From the NCBI GenBank assembly GCA_900765975.1, contig CAAFTS010000034.1, forward strand, positions 1-41,525: a stretch of 41,525 nucleotides of DNA, read 5' to 3'. Under the pieces are notes generated by a model. That model was not told the DNA's origin. It made no database searches and worked only from the letters and a program-made list of their open reading frames with translations. The position numbers were made by a program, and so were the translations under genes. Positions 17,156-23,652 of this stretch are shown one piece after another. Origin of the DNA: Lachnospiraceae bacterium. Its GTDB lineage: Bacteria > Bacillota > Clostridia > Lachnospirales > Lachnospiraceae. The number at the start of each line of letters is the position of its first letter. Within the stretch, counting starts at the first letter, position 1.

Positions 17156-17193
17156 TTTGGGGGCTCCCAAAGTGCGTTTGGATATCCAAACGC
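17156..17193. repeat. Two adjacent hairpins including a 20-bp perfect palindrome
   Basis: TTTGGG-GGCT-CCCAAA (17156-17171) is followed two bases later by a perfect palindrome, GCGTTTGGAT and its complement (17174-17193). No T-run follows, so it is not a normal terminator. It could be a binding site or a structured single-strand site used during transfer or replication. Confidence 0.5.
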
Positions 17194-17309
17194 TATGCTT
17201 GCAAAACCAGTTCTAGTGATTTCCATTAACTCTCCCCTCTTCTAAAATCAATGATAATTATAACATTGCCAATTTTGTAAAGTAATAGTCAACTTGAAAT
17301 ATAGACGAC

Positions 17310-17355
17310 AAACAATAAAACCATGATACTGTTACAAAAAGCAGTAGCATGGTTT
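17310..17355 (-). terminator. Terminator of the PBECR4-like gene
   Basis: Arms AAACCATGCTACTG and CAGTATCATGGTTT (minus strand) pair over 14 positions with one mismatch around a 10-base loop and are followed by TATTGTTTG. It lies 12 bases beyond the stop codon at 17368. Confidence 0.65.
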
Positions 17356-17367
17356 CTTTCTATTTCA

Positions 17368-18033
17368 TTATAGATTTTCTCTATCTATCATATTTTCTAT
17401 TGTTTCTGAGAAACAACACTCTTTCAAATCAATACATTTATCCATTTTCACAAGATTTGTATATTTCTCGTCTGTATAATGTTTTGATATGACAGCAAAC
17501 ACCTTATATGTAGGCTGTGCTGTTACATCTCTGATATCCTTTTTCAGCAATGTGTTCGGTACATTTAATTTCGTATTTTTATCTTTTACGAAGCCAATAC
17601 AACCACAGATATTCCCGGCAGCTTTTTCTGTATATAATTTCGGTCCTCGATCTGTAAATTCTCCTACCATTGTTACGTTTTTCTTAATAAGCATCATACG
17701 TTCCAATATATCCAATTTTTGCCCCGTAGAGCCATCTTTTGCCAAAACAAAATCATTTTCCGTTAATCGCTTATCCAGGCATTTCTGGTAAAAATGAATT
17801 GCGGAAGCTGTCTCTTTTTTATTCAACCGAACTCCTGTCAAATGTAAAAAATTGTATCTGTGGAAAACAACTTCATATCCCTGTAGAGATGACAAAATCT
17901 TATTACTTTCCTGTAATTGCTTATTCACCTCTTTAGGTAAGCCATATAGGAACAAAACCTTCTGATCCTCAAGATGTTCTTTATATAGTTGTGCTGCTTT
18001 TGTCATAATCTGAATTGCACGTCTTTTGTCCAT
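17368..18033 (-). CDS. PBECR4-like nuclease domain protein, candidate toxin
   Basis: A 221-residue soluble protein. From about residue 52 the sequence fits the PBECR4 family (phage Barnase-EndoU-ColicinE5/D-RelE-like nuclease): FHRYNFLHLTGVRL, then FYQKCLDKRLTENDF, GSTGQKLDIL, LYTEKAAGNICGCIGFVKD, VPNTLLKKDIRDVT and a final strand KVFAVISKHY. These domains are predicted RNases found in phages and conjugative elements. No catalytic residues can be assigned with certainty. The ATG follows AAGGATTAAGTT. Upstream on the same strand lie a terminator-like hairpin, two structured tandem repeats and a promoter, the layout of type III toxin-antitoxin loci. It reads against the rest of the element and has its own terminator. 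It might alternatively be an antiphage or accessory nuclease. Confidence 0.7.
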   Translation of the reverse strand: MDKRRAIQIMTKAAQLYKEHLEDQKVLFLYGLPKEVNKQLQESNKILSSLQGYEVVFHRYNFLHLTGVRLNKKETASAIHFYQKCLDKRLTENDFVLAKDGSTGQKLDILERMMLIKKNVTMVGEFTDRGPKLYTEKAAGNICGCIGFVKDKNTKLNVPNTLLKKDIRDVTAQPTYKVFAVISKHYTDEKYTNLVKMDKCIDLKECCFSETIENMIDRENL

Positions 18034-18060
18034 AACTTAATCCTTATCTCATAAAATTTA

Positions 18061-18103
18061 GAGAAGGGAATGTTCACGCCGCAGCACTAAACATTCCCTT
18101 CTC
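18061..18103 (-). terminator. Perfect 14-bp hairpin between repeats and toxin-like gene
   Basis: GAGAAGGGAATGTT and AACATTCCCTTCTC pair perfectly around a 15-base loop. On the minus strand TAAATTTTATG follows, a weak T-rich tail, so a leaky terminator is likely. Type III systems use such a terminator to set the RNA-to-toxin ratio. Confidence 0.6.
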
Positions 18104-18111
18104 ATGGTTGA

Positions 18112-18212
18112 TTTTTCCGTTGTCTGCCAACCTCCAGCACCTTCGTCTGGAAAATATCAGGTTTTTCCGTTGCCTGCCAACCTCCGACACCTTCGTTCGG
18201 AAAACGTATCAG
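18112..18212 (-). repeat. Two tandem ~50-bp repeats with covarying stems
   Basis: Units at 18112-18160 and 18162-18212 share the frame CTGATA...TTTTCC...ACGAAGGTG...GGAGGTTGGCAG...CAACGGAAAAA. Differences fall mainly in pairs that keep base pairing (CCAG/CTGG against CCGA/TCGG) or in loops. Not a CRISPR: only two units, no spacer, one base between them. Confidence 0.85.
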
Positions 18213-18257
18213 ATTTTAGGTGTCAACCCACCGCTGATGCACAGCTTTTCTAATTAC

Positions 18258-18286
18258 ATTCTACACGAACTATGTGGAAAATGCAA
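18258..18286 (-). promoter_or_regulatory. Promoter upstream of the repeat RNA
   Basis: Minus strand -35 TTGCAT (18281-18286) and -10 TAGAAT (18258-18263) with a spacer of 17 bases. Transcription would start near 18251, about 40 bases before the first repeat. Confidence 0.55.
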
Positions 18287-18342
18287 TTACAATTTTATCT
18301 TATGATGCCCTACTACATTTTATACACTATTTATCTTACATT

Positions 18343-18580
18343 TCATTCTTGATAAATTATCTCTTTATCCACAATCTCCCTCGCACATACTTGTATATTG
18401 TTCATTCTTCCTATCCATTCCAAGGCATTTTCCACCTTTAGCTGTTCTGTAATGCCTTGTGCCTGTTTCATCTGTTCTACCTTTCTTATCATTCTCTATT
18501 CTAAGATTTTCTTTGCCGATTGTTCAACCCTTTCAGTAACAACAATTCTTCAATTTTCTGTTCACATTGCCCCATCCGAA
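18343..18580 (-). pseudogene. TnpV-family relic, C-terminal part
   Basis: A minus-strand frame ending in TGA at 18343-18345 encodes 49 residues from an internal ATG (18490-18492), including MKQAQGITEQLKVENALEW and IGRMNNIQVCAREIV, closely matching the C-terminus of TnpV proteins of Clostridia transposons and integrative elements as I remember them. Upstream in the same frame are TAG and TGA stops after residues resembling TERVEQSAKKILE. The start is lost. It is a decayed passenger gene and supports the mobile origin of this region. Confidence 0.6.
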
Positions 18581-18603
18581 GAAGTATGATAGAATAATTC
18601 TAT
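18561..18603 (+). promoter_or_regulatory. Promoter and palindromic operator of the RHH gene
   Basis: -35 TTCACA (18561-18566), spacer of 18, -10 TATGAT (18585-18590). A perfect 15-base palindrome ATAGAAT-A-ATTCTAT (18589-18603) overlaps the -10 and start point, a natural place for autorepression by the small DNA-binding protein that follows. Confidence 0.6.
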
Positions 18604-18625
18604 TAAATTGAATCGGAGGTGCCAC

Positions 18626-18796
18626 ATGGCTATCAGTTCCAACAATATTCAGGTCTATACTACTTTGTCCAAAGAACTAGTTGCTGAGATTGATAAGGAT
18701 GCGAAAGCGAACTATCGAACACGTTCCCAGCAGATTAACATGATCCTGACCGAGTATTATAAGATCCAAATGACAACCAAACATGAATCCGAGTAA
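18626..18796 (+). CDS. Small ribbon-helix-helix (Arc/CopG-type) regulator
   Basis: A 56-residue protein starting MAISSNNIQVYTTLSKE, with GGAGGTGCCAC before the ATG. Strand NIQVYTTLS, helix KELVAEIDKDAKAN, turn YRTRSQ and helix QQINMILTEYY form the ribbon-helix-helix fold. Such dimers bind short palindromes; one lies on its own promoter, so autoregulation is likely. It could control element genes or be a lone antitoxin-type regulator; no toxin gene follows on the same strand. The leader GGAGGTGCCA is shared with the relaxase and DUF3847-like genes, tying it to the same element. Confidence 0.75.
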   Translation: MAISSNNIQVYTTLSKELVAEIDKDAKANYRTRSQQINMILTEYYKIQMTTKHESE

Positions 18797-18840
18797 AACA
18801 CTGAATTGCCTGAAAACACAGGAAATATCAGTGTTTTCTT
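18795..18840 (+). terminator. Terminator of the RHH gene
   Basis: AAAACACTGA and TCAGTGTTTT pair perfectly; the loop holds a second small stem CCTG/CAGG. CTTATGTTTT follows. It overlaps the stop codon and ends at the truncated protease gene, near the element's right edge. Confidence 0.7.
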
Positions 18841-18850
18841 ATGTTTTCCC

Positions 18851-19732
18851 TTAATTATAAGGTTCATGAGAACCATACGTATTTCCAAAACTCACATTAA
18901 TTGCTATCGGCATGCGGTATTCCAAAGCCTTTTTCACCGCATAATCTACCCCTTGCATCAACTCCGTTGTTCGTGGAAATCCTTCTTCCCTTGGACTTCC
19001 CATCTTCACAGCAATCAATTCACTTCCCGGCGCAACGCCTCGAAATTGTCCCTGCGTATTTCCGTTTCCTGCTACAATTCCGGCCACCGCTGTCCCATGA
19101 CCGGAAACATCCCTGCTTGGTACAAGCTGTTCTCTTTCCTCCCTGGTTTCTGCCAACAACGCTGCATTAATCTGCTCATTTGTATATTCCGTTCCAATTT
19201 CATATCCCTTTGGCGGATTTCCGGAAATCGTCTGATCCCACAAAGCACGAATACGGGTTGTTCCATCCGGATACCGAAAATCCGGCAAGGTATAGTCAAT
19301 CCCACTATCAATCACCGCCACCAGAATCCCTGTTCCGTATAAATCTTCCGTCCGCTCTGTGCTCTCCCTTCTCTCACTTCCCGAAAACATAAAAGGGGCT
19401 CTCTGTACCGCATTGATACAGGAAACCCTCTTTCCGTTCTCCACTTGAAAAAACAATCGTTTTGGCTTTTCTATAAAATCCACAGATGGAATCTGCGCCA
19501 ATTCCTCAATTCTGGATTCTGCAATTGTAATCACCGCATATTCATTTGCCATCTCAGTTACAGAAGAGGCAATGGCACGCACCTCTTCCAATGAACCGGA
19601 GTATTTAATAATCAAATCCCACTCCCGGTCAATGGGATTAAATCCCACCTCCAGTTCCAAAGATTTCTCCCGCTCCTGTGATGTTGCATCCAGCGCCAGA
19701 TTTAACAGATTTTCCACTTTTTGGCTCATCAT
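18851..19732 (-). pseudogene. Truncated S8 (subtilisin-like) serine protease
   Basis: The frame keeps 293 residues: a prodomain-like start, catalytic Asp in VAVIDSGID (D142), catalytic His in GHGTAVAGI (H212) and the oxyanion Asn in INVSFGN (N279). It then ends after NTYGSHEPYN, before the catalytic serine motif (GTSM/A), so the product cannot be an active protease. Full-length Clostridia relatives are about 550-600 residues. The break falls next to the right edge of the mobile element, which probably removed the 3' half; the missing part is not found elsewhere in the window. The second of two adjacent ATGs (19729) has the better spacing to GGAGGG. Confidence 0.85.
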
Positions 19733-19869
19733 CGACCCTCCACCCGATATGGTGCCATCTCATATGGCAATGTATTATCATAATAGTCGTATGTGCCACA
19801 GCCGGCAAAATATACCTCTTCCGCAACATCTTTTTTCCGCAAAATAAAATTTATAGCATTAAGTTTCAT
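19729..19869 (-). CDS. Small 46-residue ORF coupled to the truncated S8 gene
   Basis: The frame encodes MKLNAINFILRKKDVAEEVY followed by FAGCGTYDYYDNTLPYEM and APYRVEGR. Its TGA overlaps the ATGATG of the protease gene, a coupling arrangement. There is no good ribosome site before its ATG, so start and expression are uncertain. The motif LPYEMAPY also ends the rubrerythrin encoded at 26344-26943, and the DNA is nearly identical over about 24 bases there. It may be a relic fused from a rubrerythrin-like gene or a real small protein. Confidence 0.4.
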   Translation of the reverse strand: MKLNAINFILRKKDVAEEVYFAGCGTYDYYDNTLPYEMAPYRVEGR

Positions 19870-19883
19870 GACATTTGAAGAAA

Positions 19884-19930
19884 TTGACAATTCTCCCAAA
19901 CACCTCTATAATATTTATATTACATTTGTA
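19884..19930 (+). promoter_or_regulatory. Consensus promoter and BlaI operator of blaI-blaR1
   Basis: -35 TTGACA (19884-19889), 17-base spacer, -10 TATAAT (19907-19912): a perfect sigma-A promoter. The palindrome TACA-TT-TGTA (19921-19930), within ATTACATTTGTAGGATTTA, overlaps the start point and matches BlaI/MecI operators, so the pair is autorepressed. Confidence 0.85.
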
Positions 19931-19950
19931 GGATTTAAAGGAGACAAACT

Positions 19951-20337
19951 ATGAGCACACTGCCGCAAATTTCTGAATCTGAATTTGAAGTTATGAAAAT
20001 TATATGGAAATACGCACCAATCAGTACGAATGAAATCACCGAAAAATTATTACAAACTACAAGCTGGAGTCCGAAAACAATCCAAACCCTGATCAAACGT
20101 CTTGTAAACAAGGGCGCTGTCACTTATGAAAAGCAAAGTCGAATGTTTGTATATACTCCGGCAATAAAAGAAAACGAATATATTGGACAGGAAAGTAATT
20201 CTTTTTTAAACCGCTATTATGATGGAAATATCACAACGATGTTATCCGCCTATATAGAAAATGATAAATTATCGGAATCAGAATTGGATTCTCTTCGCAC
20301 CCTTCTTTCTCAAACACCTAAAAAAGGGGGAAAATAA
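19951..20337 (+). CDS. blaI: BlaI/MecI-family transcriptional repressor
   Basis: A 128-residue winged-helix repressor: ISESEFEVMKIIWKYAPIST, then the recognition helix region SPKTIQTLIKRLVNKGAVTYEKQ, wing MFVYTPAI, and a helical dimerisation C-terminus. BlaI dimers bind TACA-nn-TGTA sites and are cleaved after the partner BlaR1 senses a beta-lactam or other signal. The gene is preceded by AAAGGAGACAAACT and a perfect promoter with operator. blaR1 follows after one base. The consensus operators at 26199 and 26265 suggest it also controls the lipoprotein operon. Confidence 0.92.
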   Translation: MSTLPQISESEFEVMKIIWKYAPISTNEITEKLLQTTSWSPKTIQTLIKRLVNKGAVTYEKQSRMFVYTPAIKENEYIGQESNSFLNRYYDGNITTMLSAYIENDKLSESELDSLRTLLSQTPKKGGK

Positions 20338-20338
20338 T

Positions 20339-22135
20339 ATGGCTGATTTTATGATCCGCTTTCTTCTCTGCAACGTACTACTCTGCGGTATCATTGGTAT
20401 TCTTTTGCTTATAAAATACCTGTTTAAAAATAGTTTATCCAGCCGGATGCAATATAACCTATGGTTTCTGCTGTTCGGCCTTTTAGCCGTTCCATTTCTT
20501 CCATTCCGGCTTTTACAACAATCGGAACTATTCTTATGGTTTCAAAACCTGAACCTCAGCCCTGTTTCCAACACCGAAACAGCTATAGGACAGACATTAC
20601 ATACAACCATTGGCGCCAACCAGAATTGGATGGAAGATTTCACCCTTTCCGTAAACAGAGAAACGCACTCTCTAATCGGTTATCTGTTACTTGCGCTTTG
20701 GGTCTTTGGCATCATCGCAATGCTGATCTTCGTATGCAAATCCGTCCTTCGACTGCATCATTTGAAGAAATCTGCCTTGCCTCTTCAAAGCCCAAAAGTT
20801 CACAAAATATATATGCGCTGTCTCAATGATACAGGTATTACGAAAAAAATCCCAATATACAGCACCGCATTTCTAAAATCACCTGTCATTGTAGGATTTT
20901 TAAAACCATGTATCTATCTTCCCATTCATCTCATATCAGATGATAACGAAAGGGATATCCGATATATGTTATTACATGAACTACAGCACTATAAACACAA
21001 AGATGGACTTGCAAATTATCTGATGAACTTTGTTGGCATTGTTTACTGGTTCAATCCGCTTGTCTGGTATGCACTGAAAGAAATGCGAAATGACCGGGAA
21101 ATTGCCTGTGATACCTCCGTTTTAAAAATGCTAAACTCCGATGATTACATCGCTTACGGAAACACATTGATCAACTTTGCCGAAAAGATTTCTCTGACAC
21201 CATTTCCCTTTGCCTCCGGCATCAGCGGAAATATGAAACAGATGAAACGAAGAATATTAAACATTGCATCTTACGAAAAACCAACCTTACAGAAAAAGCT
21301 GAAAAGTATCACTGCTTTTCTATTAACATCTGCTCTTCTTTTGGGGCTTGCACCATTTGTGTCTACTTATGCCTCAGATGAAAACCGCTATCAGTGGAAC
21401 ATTTCCCCAAAGAACTGTTCCAACATAGACCTCAGCAATTATTTTGGAGAATACAAGGGCAGCTTTGTATTATATGATTTAAAAAATGACACGTGGAAGA
21501 TTCACGACATGGAACGTGCAGCCTTACGGGTTGCGCCAAACTCTACCTATAAAATTTATAGCGCTTTGTTTGGATTGGAAGAGAATATCATTTCCCCCGA
21601 AGATTCTTTTATGAAATGGAACGGGGCCCAATACCCTTTTGAGGCATGGAATACCGATCAGACCTTAAACTCTGCCATGAGTTCTTCTGTCAACTGGTAT
21701 TTCCACTCCATTGACGAACAACTTGGAGCATCTTCGGTTCAGAAATATCTCCACGAAATCGGATACGGAAATGAAGATTTAGGCAGTGACTTTTCTTCCT
21801 ATTGGATGGAATCTTCTCTGAAAATTTCTCCAATAGAGCAAGTGGAATTACTAACCAAATTCCAAAATAACAGCTTGGGATTTGCACCGGAAAATATAAA
21901 AACAGTAACTGATGCAATTCACATCTCTTCCTCTGCTTTTGGAGATTTCTACGGAAAAACCGGAACAGGTCGTATCAACGGGGAGGATGTAAACGGCTGG
22001 TTTATCGGTTTCGTAAAAGCGCAAAACAATACTTACTTTTTCGCCACTAACATTCAAAACGAACAACGTGCGACTGGTAGTAAAGCATCAGACATCACTT
22101 TATCTATCTTGTCTGATCTGAACATATGGAAATAA
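20339..22135 (+). CDS. blaR1: BlaR1-family M56 sensor with class D penicillin-binding domain
   Basis: A 598-residue membrane sensor-protease. Membrane helices lie at about 6-27, 39-58, 113-133 and 324-342. The zinc protease motif HELQH is at 213-217 with the second ligand region REIACD at 253-258. The outer sensor domain resembles class D beta-lactamases: STYK (402-405), SSV (449-451), YGN (476-478), KTG (540-542). Binding of a beta-lactam to Ser402 would trigger the M56 domain and BlaI inactivation. All key motifs are intact. No beta-lactamase or PBP gene is next to it; the likely target is the neighbouring lipoprotein operon. Start chosen at ATG after GGGGGAAAATAAT. Confidence 0.93.
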   Translation: MADFMIRFLLCNVLLCGIIGILLLIKYLFKNSLSSRMQYNLWFLLFGLLAVPFLPFRLLQQSELFLWFQNLNLSPVSNTETAIGQTLHTTIGANQNWMEDFTLSVNRETHSLIGYLLLALWVFGIIAMLIFVCKSVLRLHHLKKSALPLQSPKVHKIYMRCLNDTGITKKIPIYSTAFLKSPVIVGFLKPCIYLPIHLISDDNERDIRYMLLHELQHYKHKDGLANYLMNFVGIVYWFNPLVWYALKEMRNDREIACDTSVLKMLNSDDYIAYGNTLINFAEKISLTPFPFASGISGNMKQMKRRILNIASYEKPTLQKKLKSITAFLLTSALLLGLAPFVSTYASDENRYQWNISPKNCSNIDLSNYFGEYKGSFVLYDLKNDTWKIHDMERAALRVAPNSTYKIYSALFGLEENIISPEDSFMKWNGAQYPFEAWNTDQTLNSAMSSSVNWYFHSIDEQLGASSVQKYLHEIGYGNEDLGSDFSSYWMESSLKISPIEQVELLTKFQNNSLGFAPENIKTVTDAIHISSSAFGDFYGKTGTGRINGEDVNGWFIGFVKAQNNTYFFATNIQNEQRATGSKASDITLSILSDLNIWK

Positions 22136-22143
22136 TCAAAACA

Positions 22144-22184
22144 GAGAACCTTAGCCAAAACGCTAGGGTTCTCCCTCTCTTTTT
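22144..22184 (+). terminator. Terminator after blaR1
   Basis: GAGAACCTTAGC and GCTAGGGTTCTC pair over 12 positions with one wobble, loop CAAAAC, then CCTCTCTTTTT. The convergent membrane-protein gene ends 14 bases beyond, so it may serve both directions. Confidence 0.85.
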
Positions 22185-22197
22185 GAACCTATATAAT

Positions 22198-23652
22198 TTA
22201 CCAGGAGGTCTGTTGTAAGTCCTTTACCTCTTTTGATTCGTAATCATACTGGTACATATCTAAAATTTCAGCATCCATCATACTCCATGATCCATCTGTA
22301 CTTTTTATACTCTTATAGTACACATATTGTGCCTTTGTTCCTTCTTGATTATCACGATCATACATTAGATATCTGATCTGTGTTTCATCTTCGTAGGTAA
22401 CAATATAGCTATATCCCTTAGCATTATAATCTTTTCTATATTCTGCATCAGTATCCTTTATGTAGGTTTGATATATTTTCAAATAACCTTCGTCTATTTT
22501 CTTGGTTTTTTCTAAATCTTGTTGACTTTCGGTTGTCATATCGTTCAGACTTGATTCATTTTTATTTTCATCTTGTTGTTCTGATTCCTTCTCTAAATCC
22601 CCATACTTTTTATCTAAATATTCCTGTTGTGTAATTGAAGCATCTATGTCTTCTATTCCGTCAGCATTTCTTAAAAACTGAAGAACTAGAATATTTTCTA
22701 CTCTGTATAGTCCAAACGATGGTTTATCTAACCACACAGGAGTTTTAACTATCACAGTTCCATTACTATTATAATATTCTGACTCGTCATTTAACATGGT
22801 CACAAATATCCCCAATGCCATTGCCAGCACAACAATTATTCCGACTACCCATAAAAGAATTCTTTTCAATAAAGATTTCTTTTTGTTCTTTTTTATTATC
22901 CTAGACAAAACACACGTCCATATAATATTCAAACATTGTAGAATGAAAAGTTGTATGATAGGAACTGTTCTTATAAACCATAAACGAAAAATTTCTCCAT
23001 TTGATAAAGGATATCCGATTTTAATGCCCGTATATATCAATGAAACAATAATAGTAACCACCGTAGCAACCACCAATGTCTTCATTTTAAAAGACATTTT
23101 ATTTTTCGTTTCTAACTGTTCTGTCTCTATATCTTGAATAAAACTTCTGAGCATTATTAGTTCGCTTTCAGATATAACCGCTTTATTGATCAATATAACT
23201 TTATTGTCTTTACGAACCAAATAAATATGATTTTCAATCTCTCCCTTACTAACAAATGAATTCCAATAATTATGTGTAACTCCCATCTCTATGGCTATAT
23301 CCACACCTTCTTTTGAAAACACATATTTTCGTTCACTGTTCATTTTCTGTTTTTCTTTATTTATGATTACTCTCATAAATACTTTTTGTAATTTTTCTAC
23401 GCTTAAACCTAACGCTGCAAATCCAATACTTAACAATAAAAATATCCATGCAAATGATATATGAAACAAGTATGAATAAAATGCTAAAGAAAAAATATAA
23501 AAAGCACTCACCAAAGTTGTACCTTTGATCACTCTATTGATCTTTATATTTTTTAATGAACTAAGATGCATTAAAATATCGTTTGTTTCTTCGTCTATAT
23601 TTAAGTGATATATAACTTTATTATCACGAGATTCTTTCTCTTCGACTACCAT
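22198..23652 (-). CDS. YcxB-like-domain membrane protein
   Basis: A 484-residue membrane protein. Helices lie near 45-60, 65-85, 195-215, 235-252 and 268-288. Between them residues 108-170 (KYVFSKEGVDIAIEMG, WNSFVSKGEIENHIYLV, KVILINKAVI) follow the YcxB-like pattern. The C-terminal 190 residues are outside, acidic and polar, with a linker rich in Glu, Gln and Asn (350-385) and a final domain (YIVTYEDETQIRYLMYDRD). It overlaps the preceding lipoprotein gene by 29 bases. Third gene of the operon facing blaIR. Function unknown; a cell-envelope role is likely. Confidence 0.7.
   Translation of the reverse strand: MVVEEKESRDNKVIYHLNIDEETNDILMHLSSLKNIKINRVIKGTTLVSAFYIFSLAFYSYLFHISFAWIFLLLSIGFAALGLSVEKLQKVFMRVIINKEKQKMNSERKYVFSKEGVDIAIEMGVTHNYWNSFVSKGEIENHIYLVRKDNKVILINKAVISESELIMLRSFIQDIETEQLETKNKMSFKMKTLVVATVVTIIVSLIYTGIKIGYPLSNGEIFRLWFIRTVPIIQLFILQCLNIIWTCVLSRIIKKNKKKSLLKRILLWVVGIIVVLAMALGIFVTMLNDESEYYNSNGTVIVKTPVWLDKPSFGLYRVENILVLQFLRNADGIEDIDASITQQEYLDKKYGDLEKESEQQDENKNESSLNDMTTESQQDLEKTKKIDEGYLKIYQTYIKDTDAEYRKDYNAKGYSYIVTYEDETQIRYLMYDRDNQEGTKAQYVYYKSIKSTDGSWSMMDAEILDMYQYDYESKEVKDLQQTSW

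Larger units (their letters stand above)
16958..17367. other. Gene-free region between relaxase and PBECR4-like gene
   Basis: Holds, in order, the relaxase terminator, the double hairpin at 17156-17193 and the terminator of the minus-strand gene at 17318-17355. No open frame with a ribosome site was found on either strand. Confidence 0.6.
18061..18251 (-). ncRNA. Candidate antitoxin RNA with two structured tandem repeats
   Basis: Predicted transcript from the promoter at 18258-18286 down to a hairpin at 18061-18103. It carries two repeats of about 50 bases (18162-18212 and 18112-18160). Each repeat has one hairpin with conserved loop ACGAAGGTG and a stem that covaries (CCGA/TCGG in the first, CCAG/CTGG in the second), and a second hairpin GTTG/CAAC with loop GCAGG or GCAGA. 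Paired changes argue for a selected RNA structure. By analogy with ToxI/CptI RNAs it may neutralise the product of the following gene. No expression evidence is available. Confidence 0.55.
18034..18625. other. Region without intact gene between PBECR4-like and RHH genes
   Basis: Contains the candidate antitoxin RNA with its promoter and hairpin (18061-18286), the TnpV relic (18343-18580) and the promoter/operator of the RHH gene (18561-18603). The short plus-strand frame at 18398-18589 is antisense to the TnpV relic and lacks a ribosome site. Confidence 0.6.

Noticed and set aside
18112..18212. CRISPR array
   Set aside because: Only two units, one base apart, with no spacer and internal differences; no cas genes.
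18398..18589. Plus-strand frame of 63 codons
   Set aside because: No ribosome site; it is antisense to the TnpV relic.
19638..19829. Minus-strand frame with a plausible GCGGAAAAAAG before ATG
   Set aside because: Overlaps the protease start in another frame and has low-complexity, unfamiliar sequence.
20339..22135. Sensor domain as a free class D beta-lactamase
   Set aside because: It is fused to the membrane M56 domain with HELQH and sits behind blaI, the BlaR1 layout.
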